Part shown: positions 32,902-42,676 of the stretch, in pieces
Numbering within the stretch: the stretch's first letter is position 1
Layout: each line of letters starts with the position of its first letter
NCBI GenBank assembly: GCA_008360975.2
Contig: CM039182.1
Location: forward strand, 106,320,443 to 106,384,442
DNA: 64,000 nt
Direction of reading: 5' to 3'
From: Lichenostomus cassidix
Lineage: Eukaryota > Chordata > Aves > Passeriformes > Meliphagidae
The notes under the pieces: generated by a model
What the model was told of the DNA's origin: nothing
Databases searched by the model: none
The model's input: only the letters and a program-made list of their open reading frames with translations
Program-made: the position numbers and the translations under genes

Positions 32902-33891
32902 GCATTTAAGGATTCCCCCAAACAGCTAAGACAAATACACGTGGCTCAGGTTTTAATGACCAAGCTTTTGGTAGGTATCTTAACAGCTGATAAATTCTTC
33001 ACAAACAGTCCAGAGAAACCCAAACAAATTAGAGAACAAAAGTAACCAAAGCATTTGCAAGTGACAGGCAACTCTCCTCCTCCACAGCAGAGGCCAATCT
33101 ATTTTCCTACACCTATTTTTGGGTATTACTACTGCAGTAAGTTCAGCATGTACCAGATCTATAAAACCCCAAAGCTACCACCACATTGCAGCATCAAAGT
33201 TTAAGCTTTAGCTATTGTTCATCTTTCAGCAACATGGGAGATGAACAACAGCCAAATTACATCTCTCTGTCATCAACTTGAACTGAAGTACTGCTGTCAG
33301 CGGCAGGAAAATTGCTACACTTCAGAGCAAATAAGGACTGAAAAGAAAGTTGTGCCATGATGGCAGTGCTGTATGCTTAAAATACACTATAAATGCTGCT
33401 CTTAAGGCTAAAACCTAAAGCAATAGTTGGATCAAGATGAACATTTAATGTACCTTTCCTGAGCTCTGAAAGAGGCTTCTACAAACCCAGTGTTGAAAAG
33501 GTATTTTGGGGCTAAAACAAAAATGGGAGCTACAACACAAAAGCATAAAATTAACATTCTTGCTCAGACAGTCAGTGCAAATTGAAGACACCCCATTTAG
33601 TGCTTTCATTTAAGTTTTTCCATACCTTGCCTAATGCTATTAAAAAAAAAAGCACACAGCATAAAGATGCTAAGAAACCCACACACTATGCCACCACTTT
33701 TTCACCATAGTATTGCACAAATCCATGAGTTCACCAGAATAATTATGACCAATAAACCACAAACTTATGACCTTCATGTTTTCAAGGAATCAGTAATATT
33801 TGTCAACAGTGGAATTTAGTGTCATGGTATTTGATGAGATATATTCAGTAAAAAGACCTCGAAACTCTTTGTTTATAATTAAGCAATAACG

Positions 33892-34017
33892 ATTGAGGGC
33901 CAGGGCATTTCCTGGGGATTAATGACCGGCTGGGAGAGTCAATGGCTTGAGGCAATGCCTTGGGCCATTAACCCCAGCCAGTCATTAATTTCCCCAGGAA
34001 ATGCCCTGGACCTCGAT
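33892..34017. repeat. 126-bp near-perfect palindrome (hairpin / MITE-like element)
   Basis: Two arms of about 60 bases are reverse complements. The left arm contains CCAGGGCATTTCCTGGGG, ATTAATGACCGGCTGGG and CAATGGC. The right arm, read on the opposite strand, contains CCAGGGCATTTCCTGGGG, AAATTAATGACTGGCTGGGG and TAATGGC. The centre is AGGCAATGCCT near 33955. Mismatches are mostly transitions, plus small indels. There is no coding capacity. The structure fits a short hairpin-type nonautonomous DNA transposon or one of the old palindromic vertebrate repeats; I cannot name the family. Confidence 0.8.
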
Positions 34018-35559
34018 TAGTGTAAGTATCATAAAAGGTAGCTAGAGAGAAAAGGTTTAGCATTAACATTCTCCCAAGGAAATCCATTCCACAGCCAGTA
34101 TTTTTCATTTTGTCACTTCCCAAAAGTGCGTAAGTTAAAATTGACACAAGAATTATTGGTGATGAAAAAGGAAAAAAAAAAAAATAAAAAGAGACACTTT
34201 TCTTTCTCTTACAGATTTAAATTAATGAGGTTTGTAGCAAAAGCAAGATTCAGCGACAGAAGTGACTGGGCACTTTGTTTAGCTCATGAAATTGTGAATG
34301 GAGGAAAAGATTTCCATGTAATTACTGAAAAAACCACACTGTCTAGCTCTAGTACCTTTGCTCGTTGCTCATTTTCTTTCTTGATACACTTAGGAAAACA
34401 GCAGATGCCTATGTACTCTGTTGTAGCTATTTCTCCCTTTCTCCCCATAGCCTGCTGTTAATGAGAATTACAGCTCTGGACGCTTTCGTAGGAAGCACAG
34501 CTTTGCAACAAACAGTACAGCAGCTGGATTTCTCCTCGCCTAAGCTTTCTGCAAGTGTGAAGAGATTTGTGGGCCAGGGTAGAGATCGAGTTCTCTAGTC
34601 TGACAATCTGAAGTGGCAAGACACCTCATTTAACAGGTTAAGGACACACTCCGTGACCACTGACTGCTCTGCCCTGCTCCCTCTTCCCCTTCCCAGACAC
34701 ACATGCGCTGCTCCTAAAAAGCTAAACTATGCCTGAAGTTTCAAAATTACTTTCACGGTCATTAAAAGCAAGGGAAAGAGGAATCTAGGCTTAAATACAG
34801 CGAAGAACATTAGCTTTTACCTGAAATAATGAGCTAGAACAAAAACATTATCTGCACATAATCAAGCCTCTAAGCCATTCAGAGACACCAGATACACACA
34901 GCAGGGGATCAAGCTACAGTATTCCACTGAAGTGGTCCAAAAAAAGCCTCCCTGAAAGAAAGGAGAGGTCACAGGTATCTTAAAGAACATAGACGCTTAT
35001 GCAGGCATTCACTGGAAGCCCTGCCCTCCCCCTCCCCACCCCAATTAGCCTTCAGGCTGGTTGATAAGTTGGCAAACTCTTTGAAAGGGTCAGTCTGTCC
35101 AGAACTGGTATTTCCACTCGGGAAACAGCTCAGGCATGTCATATACCTGTGCTTGCCCAGCGCTGTGCTCTCTGGCTGACGGCTGCGATCCCTGTTATTA
35201 CTTGACACAAGAATGTCAGAAGGGTTTTGTAATCATGTAGGGCAGCCAGCAGTAAAGTTCTTGCCTGAAACACGGTACTTTATGGGGCACAACGTAACTA
35301 CATGCGCTTTACAGATTTAGTTAGAATGACTTCCAAACTTCAAGCCAATTGCAGAGGTGCAGCGAGTCTTTAATTGAAGTAATTTAGCTGCAGCGCTCAA
35401 ACACCCGAGAGAAAAGTACTTTCGGAGGGGATGGGGAGCAGGCACCAGCACGTGCTGGCACACAGCACAGGGGGCTCCGCAAGGCACGCATTAAGGCACA
35501 GCTCAACAGCGTTTTTGACAACACTGTTTTACCTCAGCAAAACACATCTTACGAATTTG
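34018..35559. other. Intronic, no supported gene
   Basis: Unique sequence between the palindrome and the candidate conserved element near exon 1, with one A-run near 34168-34186. Nothing else is seen. Confidence 0.65.
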
Positions 35560-35900
35560 GGCTCATTCCACAGCTAAGCTGCACCTAAACCCGTTTAATT
35601 GTGCTCTTACTGTACATTTCGCCACTATGGTAACTAATGCAACTCAAGCCAATTTGCCTTTAAAAAAAAAAGAGAGGATCACTGCCAGGAAACAGAGCTA
35701 TTTTAAATAAACAAATACAAGATGAATGCAATTGCCATATTAACCCTCTTGTTAACTTCTGAAGTTTAAAATTACACCCTCATTACTAGTGTGTAATTGA
35801 GTATTCTCCCGGCTGTTTCCTGCATTTGAGGTTATTCAAATAGTTCATTAGCACATCAAGAACACCACACACACTAATGATACCTGATGCCCCTATCTAC
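35560..35900. promoter_or_regulatory. AT-rich, motif-dense stretch near 5' end of long intron (candidate conserved element)
   Basis: Unique sequence with repeated homeodomain-type cores (TTAATT, GTTTAATTGTG, TGTAATTGAG, TCATTAGC), lacking simple repeats or TE signatures and lying within 0.7 kb of exon 1. It has the texture of conserved noncoding enhancers beside developmental genes. This is inference from composition only. Confidence 0.25.
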
Positions 35901-36302
35901 TCTCCTGGCGCGACTTTTGTAAGTCGCATCTCCTACAAAAAAATAAAAGAGGGGGGGGAAGAAATAAAAAGGGGGAAAAGGGGGAGCCCATAGGCGGTGC
36001 CGCTGAGGGGGAGTGTGGCAGCAGCCAGGCACCATTCAAGTCCAACACCCAGGCACACAGTAGTGGCCACTGGACCAGTGGTGGGGGAGTGAGGAGTTTG
36101 GGGAGGCAAATAAGTTGGATAACTTTCCTCTGGGCTCCTTGGGTGCCTGAAGAGTGAGTGTGGCTCCAAGAGCCACCCCAATGCTGGCAGTGTGCCTCAG
36201 TGCCCAGCCTTGGGGAAGAAAGGAGGGGCACAGTGCAGACTATGTGGGACAGGGTGAGAGGCTGCCACTTTTTTTTTTTTTCCTTTTTCTTTTTCCGGTT
36301 AC

Positions 36303-38147
36303 CTGTGTGGGGGAAACAATAGCAGGTGAAACTACTGTGGGTGAGGTGGTGCTTCTGTGCCCATTTGCTTCGGGGAGGAGGTGAGGCAAGGGGTCATGTT
36401 TCACTGAGACCACCACCACGGCGGGTGCAGCGGCATCCAGGGGCTCAGCGGGGCGGCGGCAGAGTCTTTTGGGGGAGGCAGAGGGCCCACATGCGTCGCC
36501 GCCGGCCGCAGCCCCTGCCGGGAACACTGCCTCGTAGAGCGCCCGCTTGGCCGGGGCCACCGCGGCCGCTTCTGCCTTCACTGGCGCAGCGTCACCGTCT
36601 TTGGGCAGCACATAGGGGTTGGCAGCGGGCGGCCGCGGCCGAGGTCCACCATTGAGGGCGGCAGGGGTGTAGCAGCCCCCGCCAGCGGGGTGGTGGAGGA
36701 GGTGGTGGTGGTGGGGAGGGGGGTGGTGGTGGTGGGGTGGCTGCAGTCCTCCCAGCTTGGTGCCAATGCCTGCGATACTGTTGAGGGTGGCAATGGAGAC
36801 GGCACCAATGCAGTGGTTGGTGTAGGTCTTGGAGAGCTTGGCCGCCTTGGAGAGCATCTGCATGCGGGTACCCAGGAGGTTCTTCCCGATGGCCTTGTTC
36901 TCGTACCAGGTGATGTCACCCTCGCTGCAGTGGTCCCGCGGGCGCTGGAAGAAGGCCTTGCAGAGGGGGTTGCGCTTGGAGAGGTATTTGACAAAGCTGG
37001 CGTAGGGGCAGAACTCTGTGCCAGTCTCGTACATGCGGGGCAGGTTCTCCTCGTCGCTGCTCTCCGCCCGCTTCTTGCTCCAGGAGGATGAGCGCGACTT
37101 GTGGTAGGGCCCCAGAGCCTTGAAGTAGACGAACTTGCGTCCGTCCTCATCCACGGCCAGCCCAAACGAGTCCTCCTCCAGCTCCCGCTGGTTCTCCCGG
37201 CCCCGGGTGCAGAAGTACATGCAGGTCTCAAACCAGACCTTGTTGAGGAGCCCAAAGGGGCTCTGGGTGCTGAACACGCTGCACGTGTAGAGCTTGCGGA
37301 GGTCGGCGCGGGTGATGGCCTGCTTCTGCACCACCGGCCCGGCGCCCTGCTCCTCCAGCTTGCGGATGACAGCGGCCAGGGTGAGGTTGGCGGCGCGGAG
37401 CTCGGGGTCCTTGGTGAGGTCGAGGGTGCGGCAGTAGGGCGGCTCGTTGAGGTAGCGGTTGAGGGAGCTGCGGATGCTGATGAGGGAGGACTTGGAGTAG
37501 AGCTGCCCACTCTTGGAGCGCGCCTCGGCGTAGAAGGAGCGCAGGACCCGGCAGAGCGCCCCCTTGTCCATGGTCTCGAAGTCGGGGCTCTGCGCCTTCT
37601 CGCTCAGGTACTCGCGGAAGATGCGCACGGCGTAGCGGGTGGCCAGCCGCGTGTTCTCGCTCAGCCGCGCCCGCTCCGGCCGCTGCAGCAGCAGGGCCGC
37701 CTCAAGCTCCGCGTCCTCCGCCGCCCCCCCGGGGCCGCCGCCGCCCCCCGGGGCAGCCGCCGCGGCGCCCCCCGGGGCAGCCCCGACGCCGCTGCTGCCG
37801 CCGCCCGGCGTACGGCCCGGGGCGGGCGGCAGCGGCTCCGTCTCCTCCTCGCCGTCCCACTCCAGACCCATCTCCTCTTCCTCCTCCTCCTCGTCCAGCA
37901 GCAGCCCCCCATCGGCTCCGTCCTCCTCCTCCTCGTCCCCCGTTATCTGCACCTCCTGGATCTCATCCTCCTCCTCGCCCTCCTCCTCCTCGCCGGCGCT
38001 GCAGTAGCGGTGCGGGCGGGGGGCGACGCCGCGGCCGGACGGCCGGTCCCCCGCATTGTTCCCGCCGCCTCCGCCGCGTCCGCCGCCCCCTCCGCCGCCG
38101 CCGCTCCACTCTCCGCCGGCGCCGCCGCTGCCAGGCATTCTCGCCAT
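36303..38147 (-). CDS. KCTD1: KCTD1 long-isoform first coding exon (DUF3504 / Crypton-derived domain)
   Basis: The exon encodes 615 residues. Start: the ATG at 38147-38145 gives MARMPGSGG; an in-frame TAG lies at 38240-38238 with no other in-frame ATG between. Order: Gly-rich residues 8-30; acidic tracts at about 53-75 and 85-102; Gly/Ala/Pro linker 108-142; DUF3504-type domain about 165-462, with an N-terminal helical part (165-260) and a catalytic-like part (275-462); His-rich block 471-487; Ala/Pro tail with a SUMO-like VKAE (523-526) and basic KRLCRR (560-565). The donor CAG|GTAACC lies at 36303/36302 and closes phase 0 after Q615, so it joins in frame to exon 2. Only the exon-2 identification names the gene; the DUF3504 first exon fits the known long KCTD1 isoform (human 865 aa; about 877 expected here if the rest is typical). 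The recombinase HxxR motif is degenerate (H445-C-I-G448), so a binding rather than a catalytic role is inferred. Confidence 0.93.
36690..36745. repeat. GGT/GGGG-rich tract opposite His codons (G-quadruplex potential)
   Basis: The plus strand has GGTGGTGGTGGTGGGGAGG followed by GGGGTGGTGGTGGTGGGGTGG. This is the template strand opposite the CAC codons that encode the His-rich block of KCTD1 exon 1. Confidence 0.7.
37845..37995. repeat. (TCC)n-type imperfect repeat encoding acidic tracts
   Basis: Runs of CTCCTCCTC on the plus strand (GAG/GAA codons on the coding strand) produce the two Glu-rich tracts of KCTD1 exon 1. Confidence 0.8.
38064..38125. repeat. (CCG)n-type imperfect repeat encoding poly-Gly
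   Basis: CCGCCGCCTCCGCCGCGTCC and similar units on the plus strand give the N-terminal Gly tract of the long isoform. Length variation between individuals is likely. Confidence 0.8.
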
Positions 38148-38260
38148 ATTGCCGTCTCCCTGCCAGTCCTCGGGCAGGGCGCATGCGCTATATTGGACCG
38201 CAGCGCTGGAGCGCTTTTGTGTTTTAATGACCTTCAGCTACCGGGAGGCAAAGCCGGGCT
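38148..38260 (-). promoter_or_regulatory. KCTD1: Core promoter of KCTD1 long isoform: CCAAT box, NRF1 site, YY1/TISU-like start
   Basis: Read on the minus strand there is an NF-Y-type CCAAT box (38196-38192), then a perfect NRF1-type palindrome GCGCATGCGC (38188-38179), then the start context GGCAATATGGCGAGA with an ATGGCG core like YY1/TISU elements. There is no TATA box. The NRF1 site lies only about 32 bases from the ATG, so transcription probably starts very near the start codon and gives a short leader. The motifs are seen directly; the start site is inferred. Confidence 0.6.
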
Positions 38261-38628
38261 CTTAAAGGGGCCGCGCTCCCAGTGGCGGCGGCGGGGAAGG
38301 GGCGGGAGAGGTTGGGGTGGATGGGGAGGAGGCTGAGTCGCGCTGAGGGGGTACCGCGGGGAAGGGAGCGGTACTTACCGCGCCCGCCGCTCACCTCGGG
38401 TCCGTCCCGTCGAGCAACGCTGATGGGCGCCGAGCGCGGGGGGGAGCCGCCGGGCAGGTGCGCTCCAGCCCGGAGGTTCCCCCGCCAGCCTCGGCGCCCG
38501 TCCCACCTCCCCATCCCCGAAAAAGAAAGCGCTCCGCGTGCGGAGCGGCTCTTTCGGTAGCGACGGACCGCCACCGAGCTGCTACGACGCCTCGCAACTC
38601 CTCATTCCACAGTAACTTAAACATAGAC

Positions 38629-38735
38629 CAAAAAGAAAAAAAAAAAAAACCACGCAAAGCGAAGAAAAGAAAAGGAAAAAAAAAAAAACGAAGCGAAAAC
38701 CAAATAAAACCCAAACACGCACACACAAAAGACTC
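38629..38735. repeat. A-rich tract inside CpG island
   Basis: Purine-rich A-runs with scattered CG (AAAAAGAAAAA, GCGAAGAAAAGAAAAGG, ACGAAGCGAAAACC), ending in a CACACA stretch. It is sharply different from the GC-rich sequence on both sides. Confidence 0.75.
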
Positions 38736-39609
38736 AGGCTGGGCTTGTCCGCAGCACGCTCAGACCTCGATAGGATGCTGCCGGGGAGCGGGCGGAGGAC
38801 CCGGCCCCGTTCCCCGCCTGCCGTACTGCCGCGACATCGCCTGCCGCCGACCTCGCACCTTTAATCGGGCGCCCGGATTTCGGTCCAGGGGCTCGGGAGG
38901 CGACGGACGCTCGGGGCATTGCATCCGTGCGGCTCGGAGTGCGCCCGGGAACAGGCAGTCGGTAGCCGCGGCGCTCGCTTGGCTTGCGGGAGCGCCGGCG
39001 AGGTTGGCTGCGGAGAGGGAGCAATAAGGACTCGGGGGCTGACGGGCGCTCCGGGCCGCCCTCTTGCTCGCTGGGGCTGCAGACCTCAGGGCAGCCGCAG
39101 GACCCCCGGCCCCCCCGTGCCGCCGCTGCCTCCCATCGTGCCCGCGTTCTTCCTCTGCTACCCTCTTCAGCGACGGAGCAAAACCCGAGGGGACTCCCGC
39201 AACCGCGCCGGGGTGCGGAGCCGCCGGACCCAATAAGGCCACTTTGCGGGGGTTTGGCAGACGGGAGCCCCGGAGCAGCGCAGCGCGGGCGGGGGGCGAG
39301 AAGCCCCGGCTCAGCTCAGCCCTGCCCCCGCCGCTCCGCGCCCCCCGCCCCGTGCGCGCCCGCGGGGCGCTCCGTCCCCTGGCCGGCTCTGCCCCGGGAA
39401 GGCGGCTGGCTGCACACTGCCTTACCCTTCCTTCCCGGGAAGGGTCTTTGGCCGGGCTGGGCTCGGGCAGGAACGAGGGCATAAGCCTACGGCCGCGCAC
39501 CGCGGGGAGAGGTGTCCCACTCGGGACGGGAGGGGACGAGGTGGCTCCCCGCCGGTAGCACCCACTCTCCCAACCAAACTACCCCACAGAACTCCCCGTG
39601 CCATTCAGC

Positions 39610-40090
39610 CGGGCGATTTCTTTTATTCGGTACGATGAAATAAATATTCATTACGACTGCTAGCTACACCTGAAATTATAGCCCTAATTGCGGAGCTGTT
39701 GGCCTGAGTTACCACATTTGCTGCTTACTCATCCGTAAGCAATTGCTCAGCGCCGAGCCCCAGCCGTGGTGGTTCGCTTTGGGGGGGCTCGGTGCCCGCC
39801 GGTGCTGGGCGACGCCGAGCCCCGTGGCCACTGCCCTGGGGCACAGACCGACGGCCACGGACGGAGCGTCCTGGACAGCCCCAGCCCTCTCCGTCCGGGG
39901 AAACGCGGGATGCCAAAGAAGGGATGTGCAAATTGTTGAGCAAATTAGGCCAATTCGAAATAAATAAGCTCTGCGGGAAGAGAGCCTGCCACTCCCGGGA
40001 AATAATTGAAGAGAAACTCGGCACTGTTATATTGATGTAAGCCTGGAGTAATTACACGGAGGTCAAAGTTGTTGCACACACTACAGAAGT
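39610..40090. promoter_or_regulatory. AT-rich flank of CpG island (candidate upstream enhancer)
   Basis: Just outside the island are ATAAATATTCATTACGACTG, TTATAGCCCTAATTGCGG, GTAAGCAATTGCTCAG (E-box/palindrome) and GGAGTAATTACACGGAGGTCA. They are interrupted by a CpG-rich patch at about 39750-39910. No coding potential is seen. The texture suggests a conserved regulatory element upstream of KCTD1; no alignment was possible. Confidence 0.25.
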
Positions 40091-42652
40091 TATGCTCACT
40101 CTGTAGCTTGAGAGCGGATTATGTTCCCTCTCAGGTCGATGGCACATATATAAAATTCTGCATTTTTTTTTCTTATGCACGTAAGAGGACATAAATAAGG
40201 GTTTTTTCCCCCCTTGTCATACTTTATCTGAAACCTAATCCTGAAACAAAGTCTCAAATACCTTCCCATGAGATTGACCACATGCTGAAACAGATAGCTG
40301 AAAGAAACAATACCTTGTTGTGGTTAAAAACTAAATGCCCCAGACAAGCTCCTTTTAGGAGCTATTACAACCCACCCTAGAAGACAGAGAACTGCAGGGC
40401 TTGCAGTGTAAACTTTTTTTTACAGAGATTATTTTTTTGTGTTGTTACTGTAAATGCTAAAAATTACGTGATTGGCATTGACCTTTGATTCTGTCTCAAG
40501 ATCGTGGAAGGCACTTTTTAAAAGACCTTTTCAGAGCCATAAAAGTGCAAAAGGTAATTGAATACTTTTTTAACTTTAAAAAAGATGAACACCAGGTTGA
40601 CAGCTTCTGTACTTGGATGTTCATTTAATCACCATTTTCTGATTACAGGAGGTGAACTATGTTGACAGACTTGCAGATGAATATGCAGCCCAGTATACGA
40701 ATAGTAAGTATAAAGGACATAAAGAACTTGCAGTAAGGTTGGAGGGGAAAAATGTATACGGAGCATCCATATTACACACATCAACTGGAAGCACCTCAGC
40801 AGCCAGGGGGAATTCAGAGAGTAGCAAGTGAGGTGTTCAGAGTTTTGCAGGTGCCCATAATTGGGAAGACGCATGCATAAGTTATATACCTGTATAACCT
40901 ACATGCATGTAGGAAAGTTAATCATATATATACAAATATATATGTTAACTCACCTACCTGTCTATGTTGCTAAAAATAGTATTTAGCCTAGTCAGTTGTA
41001 TTCCAGAAGTTTAAATCCTATTGTTTAAGCTCTCCAGTTAGATAAGGTAATCGAACTGCATTCCAAAACTGACAGAGCTGCACAAGGTTGTCTAATGTGA
41101 GTTGGCATCTAACATTAAACTTACATCCACTCCACCCTCCACGTCACTAATCAGAGGTTTATCCTGCTGAGAGCTCTGTGCAGGCAGAGACAGCGTTCTG
41201 CATTCTCCCCTAGGACTCAAGGTTTCAGGCTGATTCTCAAATAGGTCCTGTCCACACTTGGAGAATACATTTTGTTACTGCTGTCAGTAAAGAAGATGTA
41301 ATACCCACAGAACACTAATAATGGACTGGCCTCACTAAGGATTATCCTTATGAATACTTGGAGATCAGTTCATATGCCACAGAATTAGCATGCGAGTTTA
41401 AAAACCAAAACAACCTTCTCCATGAGTCAGTTGGTTTACAATAAAGGTAGTGCTTGTTACCACATTAGCAAACAGTTTCAGGTCTTTCTTCACTTCTTTT
41501 TAAAGCTACTCTTGCCCCTGGCCTCGCTCCTGGCAAGTAGAGAGCTCGCTAGAGCTGTTTTCTTTGACAATTGGCTATTGTGCTAAAGCTTTCCACAGCC
41601 TAATTCTCCTTCAGACTAACACAGTCTGCTTCTCCCGTATCGTCTGTAAGTGGTTACTTCACATCCAGCCACCTAAACCTTCATGCTTTGGTGAGTCTTG
41701 GTAGGTGTTTCATCATGAGGCTTCACTAAGAACTAAACTGGAATACCCCCAAAAGCCAAGAAGCAAAGAAAATCCATTGGGCTCGTTTGGTTCTCAGGAT
41801 CCAGTATAGGAATCTAGAAAAAATTTTATAAAAAACAGTAATACTGACCACCTGGCATTTTTTAAAGAAAATGACTGTTTCTCCACGTACTCTTTTACTG
41901 TTAGTTGAAATGCAATAAACATTTTCTTAAAATGTCTTAACATGTTTTCTAAACGCAAGATGTTTTCTCTGTAGAGGCAGGCTATGTGGAAATTGGTATG
42001 AGAAATCCATATTGACACTACAGAACTAGAAGGCAAATAACACTTGGGACTCTTGGAAAATTCACTTAGGGAAAAAGCATGTCCTAGAAATCCTTCTCCC
42101 ACCCAGAAACATGCAGTTTTGAGATAAGCTTTTTTAGCACTTCAGAACTGTCACTTCTAATGCTAATTCAGTTTTTATTTTAATCTTTTATTTTTGTATA
42201 TGATATTTCTAGTTGTCTCATTGCTTCTTCATACTATGGACAGCTAATGCTAACATATAGTGTGCTACAATAGATTTTAAATATCCTTTATTTTAATTTT
42301 TTTTTAGCATCTCCCATCTGTGTGTCAATGAAACGGCTTCATACAACTCAACAAAGGAGACATTGATTTAGTAAAGTGAGGATGTATCCATCAGCACTAA
42401 GTTGCAGCTGTTCTTAATGGATTTTAAAATACAAAAGCTATTTCACCTCTCAGATTGTCATATTGTGAAATGTTACTAGTAGTTGCGCATATCAAAGCAC
42501 CAGCTACCACCTAAACGTTGTGAAACGTGAAGGCAGCATCAAGCCAGCCCCCTTGTGAAGCTCCCTGGTGCCAGCTGAGAGCCTATTTCCCAAGTACGCT
42601 CTTATTTTATTTCTTTTTTCCTGCAGGTATTTGCCGTTACTCACTTCACTGC

Positions 42653-42676
42653 TTTTTTTTTTTCTTTCTTTCTTTT
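42653..42676. repeat. T-run with (TTTC)n
   Basis: A T-run followed by TTTC units. Confidence 0.75.

Larger units (their letters stand above)
20106..33891. other. Intronic, no supported gene
   Basis: Mostly AT-rich unique sequence with short A or T runs (for example near 26735, 27919, 29318, 29983). A GC-richer patch at about 26260-26560 has a 62-codon frame (26281-26469) that I cannot link to any family. A very long A-rich tract lies at 32865-32901. No gene is supported. Confidence 0.7.
36300..39600. promoter_or_regulatory. CpG island covering KCTD1 exon 1 and its upstream promoter
   Basis: There is an abrupt change from AT-rich flanks to very GC- and CpG-rich sequence. The island covers all of exon 1 and about 1.4 kb upstream, ending near 39600 where AT-rich sequence resumes. 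Long open frames on both strands here (for example a plus-strand frame at 37101-38336 and minus frames across 38760-39500) are by-products of high GC and few stop codons. The upstream half may also drive divergent noncoding transcription, but I see no plus-strand gene. Confidence 0.85.

Noticed and set aside
36578..37510. 310-codon minus-strand frame overlapping exon 1 in a second frame
   Set aside because: Ser/Thr/Pro/Arg-rich shadow of the real frame with no recognisable domain.
37101..38336. 411-codon plus-strand open frame antisense to KCTD1 exon 1
   Set aside because: It mirrors the GC-rich exon on the other strand; its composition (Leu/Ala/Gly runs) follows from the opposite-strand codons, and no domain or splice signal supports it.
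38458..39558. Several overlapping open frames on both strands upstream of exon 1
   Set aside because: CpG-island by-products: few stops because of high GC, low-complexity Arg/Pro/Ala/Gly proteins.
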